Shown: positions 7,966 through 17,647, counted from the stretch's first letter. The stretch: 47,449 bases of DNA from Clostridia bacterium (GCA_003251775.1 QKEK01000037.1:1-47449), one strand, 5' to 3'. The notes: a model not told the origin generated them from the sequence alone. Made by a program: numbers and translations.

Positions 7966-10011
7966 ATGTCGTATACGTTTGCTTTAGTTGGAAACCCAAA
8001 TTCAGGGAAGACAACTATGTTTAATGAAATCACGGGAAATACTCAATATGTAGGGAACTGGCCTGGGGTTACAGTGGAAAAAAAAGAGGGAAAAGCCAGA
8101 AGATTTAAAGATGATATAAGCATTATAGATTTACCTGGCATATACTCTCTGTCACCGTACACCATGGAAGAAATTATAGCTAGGGATTACATAGTAGATG
8201 AAAAGCCTGATGTTATAATTAATATTGTTGATGCTTCAAACATAGAAAGAAATTTATATCTTACAACACAGCTTATCGAGTTAGGAATTCCTGTGGTTGT
8301 TGCATTAAATATGATAGATGTTGTTAACTTAAGACATGATAAAATAGATATAGAAAAGCTTGAAGAGGGATTTGGAGTTTCTGTATTGGTTGCTTCCGCA
8401 AGTAAAGGATTAGGAGTTACAGAGGTTGTAGAAAAGGCATTGGAGCTAGCTAAAAGTGCTACAGTAAAAAAGTCAGAGCTATCACATAGAATATTTGATA
8501 ATGAGGTTGAGGATAGCCTAAAGAAAGTAAAAGAATTAGTTAATATGCTAGCAAATAAAAGTGGATATAGTGCAAGGTGGCTAGCACTGAAGCTTCTTGA
8601 AGAGGATATTAAACTGAAGGAAAAGCTTGACGTAAGTGAAGTGATGATGTCAGATATTAAAAAGCTTGGTCAGGAATTAGAGAACAAATATGATAATGAT
8701 ATTGAGACTATAATAGCGGATAACAGATACAGGTTTATATCGGGTGTTATAGCGAAAGCTGTTAGTAGAAAAAGCAAAGGTAATACGCTTACAATGTCTG
8801 ATAAGATTGATAAGGTGGTAACGAACAGGATATTAGCCATTCCAATTTTTTTATTGGTCATGCTTTCTATCTTTCAGGTCTCCTTTGGTTCTATAGGCTC
8901 ATATACAATTGATTGGCTTGATGTATTTATAAATAAAACAATATCAGGGTTTCTTACATCATTATTAGAGGCGGGAGGAGCTGCAGACTGGCTTAAAGCA
9001 CTAATCATTGATGGAATTTTAGCTGGTATGGGTAGCATGCTGGTATTTGTTCCACAGATTATGATTGTATTCTTTTTTCTATCCTTGCTTGAGGATAGCG
9101 GGTATATGGCAAGAGCGGCTTTTGTTATGGACAGAGTGTTAAGAAAGCTTGGACTAAGCGGAAAATCCTTCATACCGATGCTAATGGGCTTTGGATGTAG
9201 TGTTCCCGCTGTAATGGCAGCAAGGACACTCGAAAATGAAAAAGACAGGAGGCTAACTATTATTCTTACCCCGTTTATGTCATGCGGAGCCAGATTACCT
9301 GTTTATGCTCTATTTGCAGCGGCTTTCTTTGCTAAGAATCAAGGAGTAGTAATTTTCTCTATTTATATTTTAGGAATACTTATAGCAGTACTTTCTGGTA
9401 TTTTTCTTAAGAGGTTCATTTTGAAGGGTGAGGTTGCACCTTTTGTTATGGAGCTACCTCCATATAGGATACCAACACTTAAGGGGCTCTCCATTCATAT
9501 GTTAGATAGGGGAAAAGGTTTTGTAAAGAAGGCAGGTACGGTTATTTTTGCAGCTTCGGTTATCATCTGGTTTCTTCAAACATTCAGCTTTACTTTTCAA
9601 ATGGTAGAAAATCCAGCAGACAGTATAATGGGAGGCGTTGGAAGGCTAATTTCATTTGTATTTGCTCCTTTGGGTTTCAATGACTGGAGGGCTTCAGTGG
9701 CTTTATTAACTGGTGTAGTTGCTAAGGAGGTAGTGGTGTCTACTCTGGGTATTCTGTCAGGTGTAGGAGAGATATCAGAGGGATCGGCAGAGCTGGCAAT
9801 AGCATTGCAGACATATTTCACGCCGTTGAAGGCATACGCCTTTATGGCATTTACATTACTTTATATGCCTTGTGTAGCGGCATTTGGAGCTATAAAAAGA
9901 GAAATGAATTCGTGGAAGTGGACACTATTTACTGTTGGATATCAGACAGGTACTGCATGGCTGGTTGCTTTCTTAATTTATCAAGTGGGTAAAGTAATGG
10001 GGTTAGGGTAG
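7966..10011 (+). CDS. feoB: Ferrous iron transport protein B
   Basis: FeoB imports iron(II) across the cytoplasmic membrane. The 681 residues begin with a G domain: GNPNSGKT (9-16), GNWPGVTVEKKEG, DLPGIYSL and ALNMID. Two Gate/nucleoside-recognition transmembrane halves follow, with the conserved LMGFGCSVPAVMAAR and FMSCGARLPVY cysteine motifs. The ORF track starts at TTG 7912. ATG 7966 is preferred because GAAAGGGG lies just upstream and MSYTFALVGNPNSG is the usual FeoB beginning. Iron limitation is the likely inducing signal, given the sites upstream. Confidence 0.96.
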   Translation: MSYTFALVGNPNSGKTTMFNEITGNTQYVGNWPGVTVEKKEGKARRFKDDISIIDLPGIYSLSPYTMEEIIARDYIVDEKPDVIINIVDASNIERNLYLTTQLIELGIPVVVALNMIDVVNLRHDKIDIEKLEEGFGVSVLVASASKGLGVTEVVEKALELAKSATVKKSELSHRIFDNEVEDSLKKVKELVNMLANKSGYSARWLALKLLEEDIKLKEKLDVSEVMMSDIKKLGQELENKYDNDIETIIADNRYRFISGVIAKAVSRKSKGNTLTMSDKIDKVVTNRILAIPIFLLVMLSIFQVSFGSIGSYTIDWLDVFINKTISGFLTSLLEAGGAADWLKALIIDGILAGMGSMLVFVPQIMIVFFFLSLLEDSGYMARAAFVMDRVLRKLGLSGKSFIPMLMGFGCSVPAVMAARTLENEKDRRLTIILTPFMSCGARLPVYALFAAAFFAKNQGVVIFSIYILGILIAVLSGIFLKRFILKGEVAPFVMELPPYRIPTLKGLSIHMLDRGKGFVKKAGTVIFAASVIIWFLQTFSFTFQMVENPADSIMGGVGRLISFVFAPLGFNDWRASVALLTGVVAKEVVVSTLGILSGVGEISEGSAELAIALQTYFTPLKAYAFMAFTLLYMPCVAAFGAIKREMNSWKWTLFTVGYQTGTAWLVAFLIYQVGKVMGLG

Positions 10012-10070
10012 CAAAAATTTAATAAGAGGTATAACTTTAAAGCTTACAATCTAGAGAAAGAAGGGATAGT

Positions 10071-10232
10071 ATGATTAACTGGGTTATAGGGGGTATAATA
10101 ATGCTTGCTACATTATTCATCATAATTAAAAAGATTAATAAAATTAAAAAAGGGGAAAATGGGTGCGAAGGCTGTAATGCTATTCATTGCGAATGCGGAA
10201 GTAAGAGGAGTGCTGTTAAAAGATCGTGCTGA
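10071..10232 (+). CDS. FeoB-associated Cys-rich membrane protein (too short for ORF track)
   Basis: This 53-residue protein starts MINWVIGGIIMLAT, a single transmembrane helix. A lysine-rich turn follows, then a tail with five cysteines (GCEGCNAIHCECGS...SC). This layout matches the small Cys-rich FeoB-associated family encoded directly after feoB in Firmicutes. The ribosome binding site AAGAAGGG precedes the ATG, and the gene starts 60 bases after feoB. The tail may bind iron or a redox partner; that role is unproven. The ORF at 10159-10371 in another frame is a shadow. Confidence 0.85.
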   Translation: MINWVIGGIIMLATLFIIIKKINKIKKGENGCEGCNAIHCECGSKRSAVKRSC

Positions 10233-10375
10233 CATAGAAATATTAAGTATAATTTTTTTACGGATAATAGCATATAAGCTAGATTTTAACGAGGATGAAG
10301 AGGGTGTTTATATAGTTGAATTCAGATACTTAATGATATATACTGGTTTTAAAGATATATTGGGGAAGTGAATAT

Positions 10376-11062
10376 GTGAATATATTGATTGCTGAGGATG
10401 AAAAAGACATAAGAAACCTATTAAGGGACAATCTTGAACGTGAAGGATACTTGGTTTTTGATACAAAGGATGGAATTGATGCTCTTGACGTTATTAAAAA
10501 TGAGACTATTGATCTTGCTATATTGGATGTAATGATGCCTAGATTGGATGGATTTAACCTATTGCGTAAAATTCGTGAAATTAGCACCTTGCCAGTTATA
10601 TTTCTGACTGCTAGAGGTGAGGATATGGACAAGGTTCTTGGGCTTGGGTTGGGTGCAGATGATTATCTTGTAAAGCCATTTAGCATGTCAGAGCTTATAG
10701 CAAGGGTAGGAGCTCAGCTTAGACGATGCCAACAATACACAGTTAAAAATCAGGAAAGATTATCTCAGGTTGTATTTAAAAATCTGACTTTAGATAAGGA
10801 AAGCTGCTGTATATATAAAAATGATAATATGATTGAGCTTAACGCAAAGGAATATAAGCTGTTATTATATTTAATGGATAACTCTGGGAGAGTATTTACA
10901 AAGAAGCAATTATATAGTGCGGTCTGGGAAGAGGATTATTATTATGATGACAACACTATTATGGTACATATAAGCCATATAAGAAACAAGATAGAAGATG
11001 ACCCTAAAAATCCAGAATTTATTAAAACTATACGGGGAATAGGGTATAAGTTTGTCAAATAA
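10376..11062 (+). CDS. OmpR/PhoB-family response regulator
   Basis: This is a 228-residue two-component transcription factor. The receiver domain (1-115) has the acidic pocket ED at 7-8, the phosphoacceptor D51 in LAILDVMMP, and the lysine in DDYLVKPFS. The C-terminal winged helix (about 130-228) ends with HISHIRNKIEDDPKNPEFIKTIRGIGYKFV, typical of the OmpR class. The start is GTG 10376 behind GGGGAAG. It is followed by its kinase, and direct repeats suited to this class lie beyond the kinase gene. Confidence 0.95.
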   Translation: MNILIAEDEKDIRNLLRDNLEREGYLVFDTKDGIDALDVIKNETIDLAILDVMMPRLDGFNLLRKIREISTLPVIFLTARGEDMDKVLGLGLGADDYLVKPFSMSELIARVGAQLRRCQQYTVKNQERLSQVVFKNLTLDKESCCIYKNDNMIELNAKEYKLLLYLMDNSGRVFTKKQLYSAVWEEDYYYDDNTIMVHISHIRNKIEDDPKNPEFIKTIRGIGYKFVK

Positions 11063-11143
11063 GAACCCTAAATTGTTGACTTTATCAGAGATAACGAACA
11101 ATTTAAGAACCTTATTGTTTATACAATAAGAAGGAGGTCGAGA

Positions 11144-12553
11144 ATGGGAAAAATTTCTAATCAGTTTCTGGCAAATTATCTTCTAATGTTTATTATATCA
11201 GTTATAATAGCCGCTTTGGGACTAGCACTAATGGATTTTGCTAATCATGTAATATCTAAAACTCTTGCAAAAAACAATTTTACTGCTGAAAGCATAATGC
11301 AAGATAATTATAATGCACTTAATACAGAATTAATAATCCAAAATGGAGGTGGAGTGCAGGTAATTAATAGTAATTACGAGATTGTTTTTACTAAGGGCAT
11401 TGACACCCTTAAAAAGGATAAGCTTACAATACAAGAGTTTACCGAATTCTTAATAAAAAGTAACAGTAAGGGGATTGAATATAGCTATAGTATCCAATAC
11501 AATACAAAAATGAATTTTTGGTTGATAGTGACATTTCCTACGTCCTTCAGAATTGATTTTATGGTTGTTCATAACAAGGAGTTTTCCTCTGCGGACAAAC
11601 AAAGAGTGCTGGGTATTGTTGTAGCAATACTTATTTTTTACCTTATACTTCTTGCTTTAAGTACTATAATATATTCTAAAATATCATCAATTAGGATTGT
11701 AACTCCATTGAAAAGGTTATCTGAGAGTGTAAGTCGCTTTAGAGATGGAGACTATTCAGTGCGGGTTGACTTAAAGCTACAAAATGAATTTAAGGAGCTA
11801 CAAGATACCTTTAATGCCATGGCACAGGAGCTAGAGAACCAGATATTAATAACAAAGAAATTAGAGGAAACGCGAAAAAAACTGATGCTTGACATTTCTC
11901 ATGATTTAAGAAATCCACTTACTTGTATTATAGGATACGCGGAGTTATACCAAGCGAAAATGAAAGAAGACAGTTTGTCTATACAAGAACAAGAGACCAT
12001 CATTAGAATTATACTTGAAAATAGTAGTAGAGCAAATGTTTTAATCTCAGGGCTTTTTGAGATGTCTAAAATGGAAAGTCCTGAGTTCTTGCTAGACAAG
12101 AAAATGACAGATATTTGTGAGTATTTGCGTGAAAAAATAGTAGACGCAATGCCTCTTCTTGATAGAGCAGGATTTGCCTATGATTTTAACATTCCAGAAA
12201 ATGAGATTTATGTCTTAGTTGACACAATACAGTTGGATAGAGTATTTCAAAATCTTTTGCTAAATACTATACAATATAATACTGAAGGAACGAGGGTAAC
12301 AATTGTCTTATTAGAGAGAGATAATATAATTGAAATTATTTTTAAGGATGATGGTGTAGGGATGTCTCCTAGTACTGCAGAAAACATTTTTAAACCATTT
12401 GTAAGAGCAGATGTTGCGAGGAACTCGCAAACGGGAGGTACTGGCTTAGGATTAGCTATCGTAGAGAAAATTATTGCCTTACATGGTGGTAGCGTTAAGC
12501 TCAAAACCGATGAAAAAAGAGGGTGCGAATTTATTATACTCCTTCCAAAGTAG
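11144..12553 (+). CDS. Membrane sensor histidine kinase
   Basis: This 469-residue partner of the preceding response regulator has one transmembrane helix at about 10-32 and a second at about 156-178. They flank an extracytoplasmic sensor region of about 120 residues. A HAMP domain (about 180-235) follows, then the H box DISHDLRNP with H253, and the ATP-binding domain with LLNTIQYN, DDGVGM and GTGLGLAIVEKI. AAGGAGG precedes the start. An 8-bp hairpin (TTATTGT/ACAATAA) sits just ahead of that site and may affect its translation. The signal sensed is unknown. Confidence 0.95.
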   Translation: MGKISNQFLANYLLMFIISVIIAALGLALMDFANHVISKTLAKNNFTAESIMQDNYNALNTELIIQNGGGVQVINSNYEIVFTKGIDTLKKDKLTIQEFTEFLIKSNSKGIEYSYSIQYNTKMNFWLIVTFPTSFRIDFMVVHNKEFSSADKQRVLGIVVAILIFYLILLALSTIIYSKISSIRIVTPLKRLSESVSRFRDGDYSVRVDLKLQNEFKELQDTFNAMAQELENQILITKKLEETRKKLMLDISHDLRNPLTCIIGYAELYQAKMKEDSLSIQEQETIIRIILENSSRANVLISGLFEMSKMESPEFLLDKKMTDICEYLREKIVDAMPLLDRAGFAYDFNIPENEIYVLVDTIQLDRVFQNLLLNTIQYNTEGTRVTIVLLERDNIIEIIFKDDGVGMSPSTAENIFKPFVRADVARNSQTGGTGLGLAIVEKIIALHGGSVKLKTDEKRGCEFIILLPK

Positions 12554-12622
12554 GTAAGTAATATCTTAGTATTTAATGTCATTTCTACAGCAAACGCAAC
12601 ATACTTAAAAACAAGGATAGGA

Positions 12623-12698
12623 TTTAAGGTTAATTTAAGATTATTAGCAGCTTCGTTTAAGGGCTAGCTGATATAGTAATAATTAAGGTAATCTTAAA
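12623..12698. promoter_or_regulatory. Putative response-regulator operator: direct repeats TTTAAGRTTA
   Basis: TTTAAGGTTA (12623-12632) and TTTAAGATTA (12634-12643) repeat with an 11-base period, the spacing usual for OmpR/PhoB-class proteins. TAATCTTAAA (12689-12698) is an inverted copy. The sites lie between the kinase gene and the methyltransferase gene, so the adjacent regulator is the obvious candidate. Confidence 0.55.
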
Positions 12699-12740
12699 TA
12701 ACTATTTTGAAAAAGCAAATAAGTATGGAGGAATGAATTT

Positions 12741-13352
12741 ATGGAAACGATTGAGAGTCATTATAATAATTGGTTTGGAGTAGCATTTTTTATTTTACTG
12801 TACAGTGTAGTGTTATTATTTATACCAATTTACAGCAAGATGGATAAAAAACCAAAAAGAGCGTATGTTGCCTTTGTTATAGCATTTGCTGTAGAGATGC
12901 ACGGGATTCCATTTAGTATGTACATTATTACATGGATTATAGGAAAAAATCTTCCCGAGGGAATTCTATGGGGACATACACTATTTTCATCAGTAGGCTT
13001 CTTAGGAATGTATATTAATTATGTATGTGTTGTCATCGCATTATTATTAATTATAAATGGATGGTATAATATATACAAAAAATACTGGTCTAAAGAAAGG
13101 GGAACAGGCACACTTGTAAAGAAAGGAGTATATAAATTTATACGTCACCCACAATATACGGGGTTGTTGCTTTTATCTTTTGGTATGCTTATTGAATGGG
13201 CAACCCTACCAATGCTTTTTATGTATCCTGTTATGGTAGCTATGTATGTTAGACTAGCCAAACGAGAGGAAAGGGATATGATTGATGAGTTTGGTGAAGA
13301 ATATAAGAACTATATAAAAACAACTAAAATGTTTATTCCTTATGTTATTTAG
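12741..13352 (+). CDS. ICMT/PEMT-like membrane methyltransferase family protein
   Basis: This 203-residue integral membrane protein has about five hydrophobic segments. Its C-terminal motif RHPQYTGLLLLSFGML, followed by REERDMIDEFGEEYKNY, is the signature of the isoprenylcysteine carboxyl methyltransferase/phospholipid methyltransferase superfamily. Bacterial members methylate lipids or unknown hydrophobic substrates with S-adenosylmethionine. TGGAGGAA precedes the start. It probably belongs to the regulon of the two-component system upstream, judging by the repeats in its leader. Confidence 0.85.
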   Translation: METIESHYNNWFGVAFFILLYSVVLLFIPIYSKMDKKPKRAYVAFVIAFAVEMHGIPFSMYIITWIIGKNLPEGILWGHTLFSSVGFLGMYINYVCVVIALLLIINGWYNIYKKYWSKERGTGTLVKKGVYKFIRHPQYTGLLLLSFGMLIEWATLPMLFMYPVMVAMYVRLAKREERDMIDEFGEEYKNYIKTTKMFIPYVI

Positions 13353-13602
13353 CAAAAGCAGAAACATATAGAAAACAAAACATAAACCTTGCAGTGAATA
13401 GAAGAACAAGGTTATTAATAATAGTATATAATATAATAAAATAAATTATTCATAATCATTCTGTAATATGAATGAAAATAGTTTTCAACATTACTATGCT
13501 ATAATTAGCATAATTGCATTATTTACGTATAAGAATATATAGTTTATGACTATAATGAGAATAAGGCAATTTAAGCGAATTAATTGTAGGGTGAGTATTG
13601 TT

Positions 13603-16575
13603 ATGAAAAAAACAGTTATATTATTAATCATATTAATTTACATAAATAGTATTCTTCTCAATGGCTGTCAAAGGGGAGGTATTGGTGGCACTTGGGTTAT
13701 AGATGCAGACAAGTCGAATTCAGCCATTAATGCCATATCTGGGAATACTACAGGGCAAGGCGTAATAATTGAAATTCCGCCAGAAGAACCAGAGGCAGGT
13801 GAAAGTAAACAGAATACTGACAATAATATGGAAACTGATGATGACTTAAATAATAAAAATGTCGGGCATACCAATCTAGATGATAATGCTGAAGGAGGTA
13901 GTTACATAGATGAGACTTTACTTTATGAAGCTGTAGAGGAAATGTCTAACGTCAATGCTACTAAATTATCAAAGAATCTTGAATTAAGTGGAATAACAGA
14001 GGATATGTTAAGTTTTGAGTTTTGGATAAAGCAAGAGGATGAAAACAAAAAAATCATAAGCTCATTAGAATACATACAAGCCACTAATAAACGAAATATA
14101 GAGACATTAGACTTTTTACATAATATCTTTTCATTAAAAAATAAGGATGCATCATGGATTAAAACTCAGATATTGAGCTTAAGCAAGCCATCTGCATCTA
14201 AACGGTATACTGAAGAAGGCAGGCTACTTGGTAAAATTGATTATGACATGTGGAGCAATGATTTAAATATTGAAAATATTAGCGGAAAGATACAATATGG
14301 ATTAATAACGGTCAGAACTAATATGAGGACATGGCCAACCAACGAGAAGGTTTATGATTCTCAGACAGAGCGTTTGTATGATAGATTTCAGGAAACGGCT
14401 GTTTATGTAGCTGAGCCAGTTGCAATTTTGCATGAGAGCAGGGATGGGAAATGGTATTTTGTTGCTATGTATAATTATATGGGTTGGATTTCTTCTGGTG
14501 ATGTAGCTATTGGGGATGTGCAGGAAATATATGAATATTCAAATTCGCAGGATTTTCTATTAATAACTGCTTCAAAGCTGTTTATACAAAACTCTGAAGA
14601 AAATAAAATTCAGCTTGATATGGGTGTGAAGCTCCCGCTGGTAGGTATGAAGGTAACAGAAAGGCTTCAACAAAGTTTAGAGGATACAGAGAGTGACTAT
14701 ATTGTAAAGATGCCAAGGGCAGATTCAAATGGAAATCTTGTATATTACTACGCCAAAGTTTGTAATAATTATGATGTAAAAACTGACTATATGGATTATA
14801 CTACCAGTAACATTGTAACGCAGGCGTTTAAGTTAATTACTGAAGAGTATGGATGGGGCGGAGAAAATAATGTAAGGGATTGCTCAGCCTTTATTATGGA
14901 TGTATTCAGATGCTTTGGTATCAATTTACCAAGAAATACTGGGCAGCAGGAGCAGGCAGAAGGAAATAAAGTAGCGTTAGAAAATACTTCACCCGAGGTC
15001 AAATCTAAGATATTTGAAGAAATGAGACCAGGAACAGTTCTATACATGAATAATCATACAATGTTGTATCTTGGTAAATATAACAACAAGGAATATATAA
15101 TTCATGATATACCTTCAGTATATGAAAAAAGGAATGGAAAGCTGACACCTATTGCGTTAGAACAGGTTGCCATCACCCCTCTATCAATACTAACCAAAAG
15201 GGGTACTTCGTATCGTGATTTATTGACTGATGCGATATTATACTCTGTTGAGACTGATTTAGTCAACCAGACAGAGTCGGGCAAAAGTAGCTCAATTAAT
15301 AATAATTCATTAGGCAAGATTGTAGACCGTAGCTTGGAAAGACTTTTTTCTAAGTTAGACAGTGAACAGATTATTCTATCAAAGGCTTTGAATGCAGATG
15401 GCTTTAAAGTAGCCATTTCTTTATATGAAAAAAATGGTGGGGAATGGATTTGTACAGATGCCGATATATCAGGGGTGCTAGGCAAAAATGGAATTGGGAA
15501 AAAAAGAGAGGGAGATAATAAATCGCCTACCGGGATATTCTCTATAGGAAGTGCTTTTGGTTTTGGAGAGCAACAAAATTTAGAATATCCATATTTTAAG
15601 ATAAATAATAATAGTTTTTGGGTAGATGACCCAAATTCTTCATACTATAATCAATTAGTTAATTATTTAACAGGCTATTATAAGGACTGGAATAGTGCTG
15701 AGAAAATGTCAAGTATACCTCAATATAAATATGGATTGGTTATAAATTATAATCTTAAGGCTAAACAAAATGCGGGTAGTGCAATATTTATGCATACCTA
15801 TAAAAATGAGCAAAGTCCTACTCAGGGATGCACAGCTGTAAATGAAGATAAAATGAAGCAAATAATAGATTGGCTGGATTATAACAAGCATCCATTATTT
15901 ATACAAGGCACTGAAGCTGATTTCATTAATTGGTCGGAGGGTAATACTGAACAACCTGTAAGGCTACCAGAGGGATTTGTATATGTAAGGGACTTTGTTC
16001 CTGATATAACGGAAGCTTTAGCATATGCAAGTACACATAATTTTACGGGTCGTGTAGTACCAGGGTATTTTAATAATACATCTATACTAACCCTTAAAGC
16101 CACTCAGGCACTAAAAAATGTGCAGGAAGTGCTTAATAAAAAAGGGTATTCTTTGCTAATTTATGATGCTTATAGGCCTACACAGGCGGTGGAGAGCTTT
16201 GTACAATGGACACAAAACCCGAGCGATATACAGGTAAAGGAAATTTATTACCCAGATTTAGATAAAACTCAACTTATTCCACAGGGATATATTGGTAAAG
16301 TCTCAGCACATAGCAGAGGTAGTACAGTGGATGTTAGTATAATTGACTTAAAAACTGGAAAAGAACTGGATATGGGTAGCTTTTATGACTTCTTCGGTGA
16401 GATTACGCGTTATGATTCTTTGGCAGTAAATGAGAAACAACGCCAAAACAGAAAGCTACTTAAGGATGTTATGGAAGCAAACGGATTCTCTCCATATGTA
16501 GCAGAATGGTGGCATTTTCGACTAACAAATGAGCAATTTCCAAATAAACCATTTAATTTCCCTGTAAAAAGATGA
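13603..16575 (+). CDS. Lipoprotein fusing NlpC/P60, YkuD-like and VanX-like peptidoglycan enzymes
   Basis: This 990-residue predicted lipoprotein starts MKKTVILLIILIYINS with lipobox LLNGC (Cys22). After an acidic linker come an N-NLPC_P60-like helical part and an SH3b region (about 235-310). The NlpC/P60 peptidase has DCSAF (Cys427) and His485. An L,D-transpeptidase/YkuD-like domain follows with His731 and TQGC (Cys743). A D-Ala-D-Ala dipeptidase domain ends the protein, with SAHSRGSTVD (His903, Asp910) and EWWH (Glu968, His971) in VanX spacing. All key residues seem present. The ORF track begins at TTG 13546; ATG 13603 gives the signal peptide. It likely trims stem peptides outside the cell. 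Confidence 0.88.
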   Translation: MKKTVILLIILIYINSILLNGCQRGGIGGTWVIDADKSNSAINAISGNTTGQGVIIEIPPEEPEAGESKQNTDNNMETDDDLNNKNVGHTNLDDNAEGGSYIDETLLYEAVEEMSNVNATKLSKNLELSGITEDMLSFEFWIKQEDENKKIISSLEYIQATNKRNIETLDFLHNIFSLKNKDASWIKTQILSLSKPSASKRYTEEGRLLGKIDYDMWSNDLNIENISGKIQYGLITVRTNMRTWPTNEKVYDSQTERLYDRFQETAVYVAEPVAILHESRDGKWYFVAMYNYMGWISSGDVAIGDVQEIYEYSNSQDFLLITASKLFIQNSEENKIQLDMGVKLPLVGMKVTERLQQSLEDTESDYIVKMPRADSNGNLVYYYAKVCNNYDVKTDYMDYTTSNIVTQAFKLITEEYGWGGENNVRDCSAFIMDVFRCFGINLPRNTGQQEQAEGNKVALENTSPEVKSKIFEEMRPGTVLYMNNHTMLYLGKYNNKEYIIHDIPSVYEKRNGKLTPIALEQVAITPLSILTKRGTSYRDLLTDAILYSVETDLVNQTESGKSSSINNNSLGKIVDRSLERLFSKLDSEQIILSKALNADGFKVAISLYEKNGGEWICTDADISGVLGKNGIGKKREGDNKSPTGIFSIGSAFGFGEQQNLEYPYFKINNNSFWVDDPNSSYYNQLVNYLTGYYKDWNSAEKMSSIPQYKYGLVINYNLKAKQNAGSAIFMHTYKNEQSPTQGCTAVNEDKMKQIIDWLDYNKHPLFIQGTEADFINWSEGNTEQPVRLPEGFVYVRDFVPDITEALAYASTHNFTGRVVPGYFNNTSILTLKATQALKNVQEVLNKKGYSLLIYDAYRPTQAVESFVQWTQNPSDIQVKEIYYPDLDKTQLIPQGYIGKVSAHSRGSTVDVSIIDLKTGKELDMGSFYDFFGEITRYDSLAVNEKQRQNRKLLKDVMEANGFSPYVAEWWHFRLTNEQFPNKPFNFPVKR

Positions 16576-16697
16576 TGTACTTATTTTATAAAATTATTAT
16601 GACTCAATTCTACAAAACTCCGTAATATTTTACTTGAAAATCAGTAGTGCATTTAATACAATATATCTAGCTATATAGAGTAAAAAAGGAGACCAAA

Positions 16698-17441
16698 ATG
16701 ACACTACAAAAAAGATATAAGCTAATAGCTTGTGAGGTCATGTTCAGAGAATTAAGCTATTGTGCAGCTAAAAGCAAGAATATAATTGATGTGGTATTCT
16801 TATCAAAGGGATTGCATGATATGGGGGCAGAAAAAATGCTGTCATCATTGCAGGACGAAATTGATAGGGTTGATATAGAAAAATATGAAGCCATTCTTCT
16901 AGGGTATGCCCTATGCAATAATGGTATTGTAGGGTTGAGGTCATCGATCCCTATAATAGTGCCACGTGCACATGATTGCATTACATTATTATTGGGCTCT
17001 AAGGAAAGATATAAGGAATATCATTCTAAAAATTCTGCAACCTTTTTTAAGTCTACAGGCTGGGTAGAAAGAGATATAAATCCTAGTGATGTTAAAGAAA
17101 GTGTAACTACTCAATTAGGAATGAATAAAACCTATGATGAATATGTAAAGGAATTTGGGGAGGAAAATGCAGCATTTTTAATGGAAACGCTATGTAATTG
17201 GACTGCTAATTATAATAAGTATACATATATAGACACCAATGTTGGAGATTTTTCTGAATATAAAAAGATAGTAGAGCAGCAGGCAAAGGAAAAGGGCTGG
17301 GAATATGAAGAGCTTAATGGTGATATTCGCTTGCTAATGAATTTATTAAATGGCGAGTGGAATCCGGAGGAATTTCTTGTTGTACCTTCCCAACGGAGTA
17401 TAAAAAATTCATATGATGATGATATTATAGGTTTAGAATAG
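16698..17441 (+). CDS. DUF1638 family protein
   Basis: This 247-residue cytoplasmic protein resembles DUF1638. The segments LIACEVMFREL near the start, YEAILLGYALCNNG (about 55-68) and IIVPRAHDCITLLLGSKERY (about 86-105) are family hallmarks. The function is not established. Other members occur near corrinoid and methyltransferase genes in anaerobes, but no such gene is here. AAGGAG precedes the ATG. The gene stands alone between the lipoprotein and a long palindrome. Confidence 0.8.
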   Translation: MTLQKRYKLIACEVMFRELSYCAAKSKNIIDVVFLSKGLHDMGAEKMLSSLQDEIDRVDIEKYEAILLGYALCNNGIVGLRSSIPIIVPRAHDCITLLLGSKERYKEYHSKNSATFFKSTGWVERDINPSDVKESVTTQLGMNKTYDEYVKEFGEENAAFLMETLCNWTANYNKYTYIDTNVGDFSEYKKIVEQQAKEKGWEYEELNGDIRLLMNLLNGEWNPEEFLVVPSQRSIKNSYDDDIIGLE

Positions 17442-17489
17442 TAAGAAACGTGTTGATTACACAATAATAATTGAAAATTCATGAAAGTA

Positions 17490-17551
17490 TATAATCATAG
17501 TATTGCATAATTATACATGGTGGTGTATAATTATGCAATACTATGATTATA
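17490..17551. repeat. Perfect 28-bp inverted repeat with a 6-base loop
   Basis: The left arm 17490-17517 (starting TATAATCATAGTATTGCATA) is exactly complementary to 17524-17551, with loop TGGTGG. There is no T run after it. It may be a terminator-like hairpin for the DUF1638 gene, a cruciform, or a decayed mobile element. Confidence 0.9.
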
Positions 17552-17584
17552 AGAGCTAACTTCGTCGTTTTATATTTATGTAAA

Positions 17585-17598
17585 AACGCAAAAAGCTT
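17585..17598 (+). repeat. Copy of the dispersed AACGCAAAAAGCTT repeat
   Basis: This 14-base core is identical to the one in the feoA leader (7261-7274), and it too is preceded by a TATATTTAT stretch. It lies in the argC leader. Confidence 0.7.
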
Positions 17599-17647
17599 TT
17601 ATAAAAACCTTGTTAGAACATTATAAAAACACTCTGGAGGGAGAGAT

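Noticed and set aside
10159-10371. 70-residue ORF after feoB
   Set aside because: It overlaps the real Cys-rich FeoB-associated gene in another frame and lacks a translation start signal.
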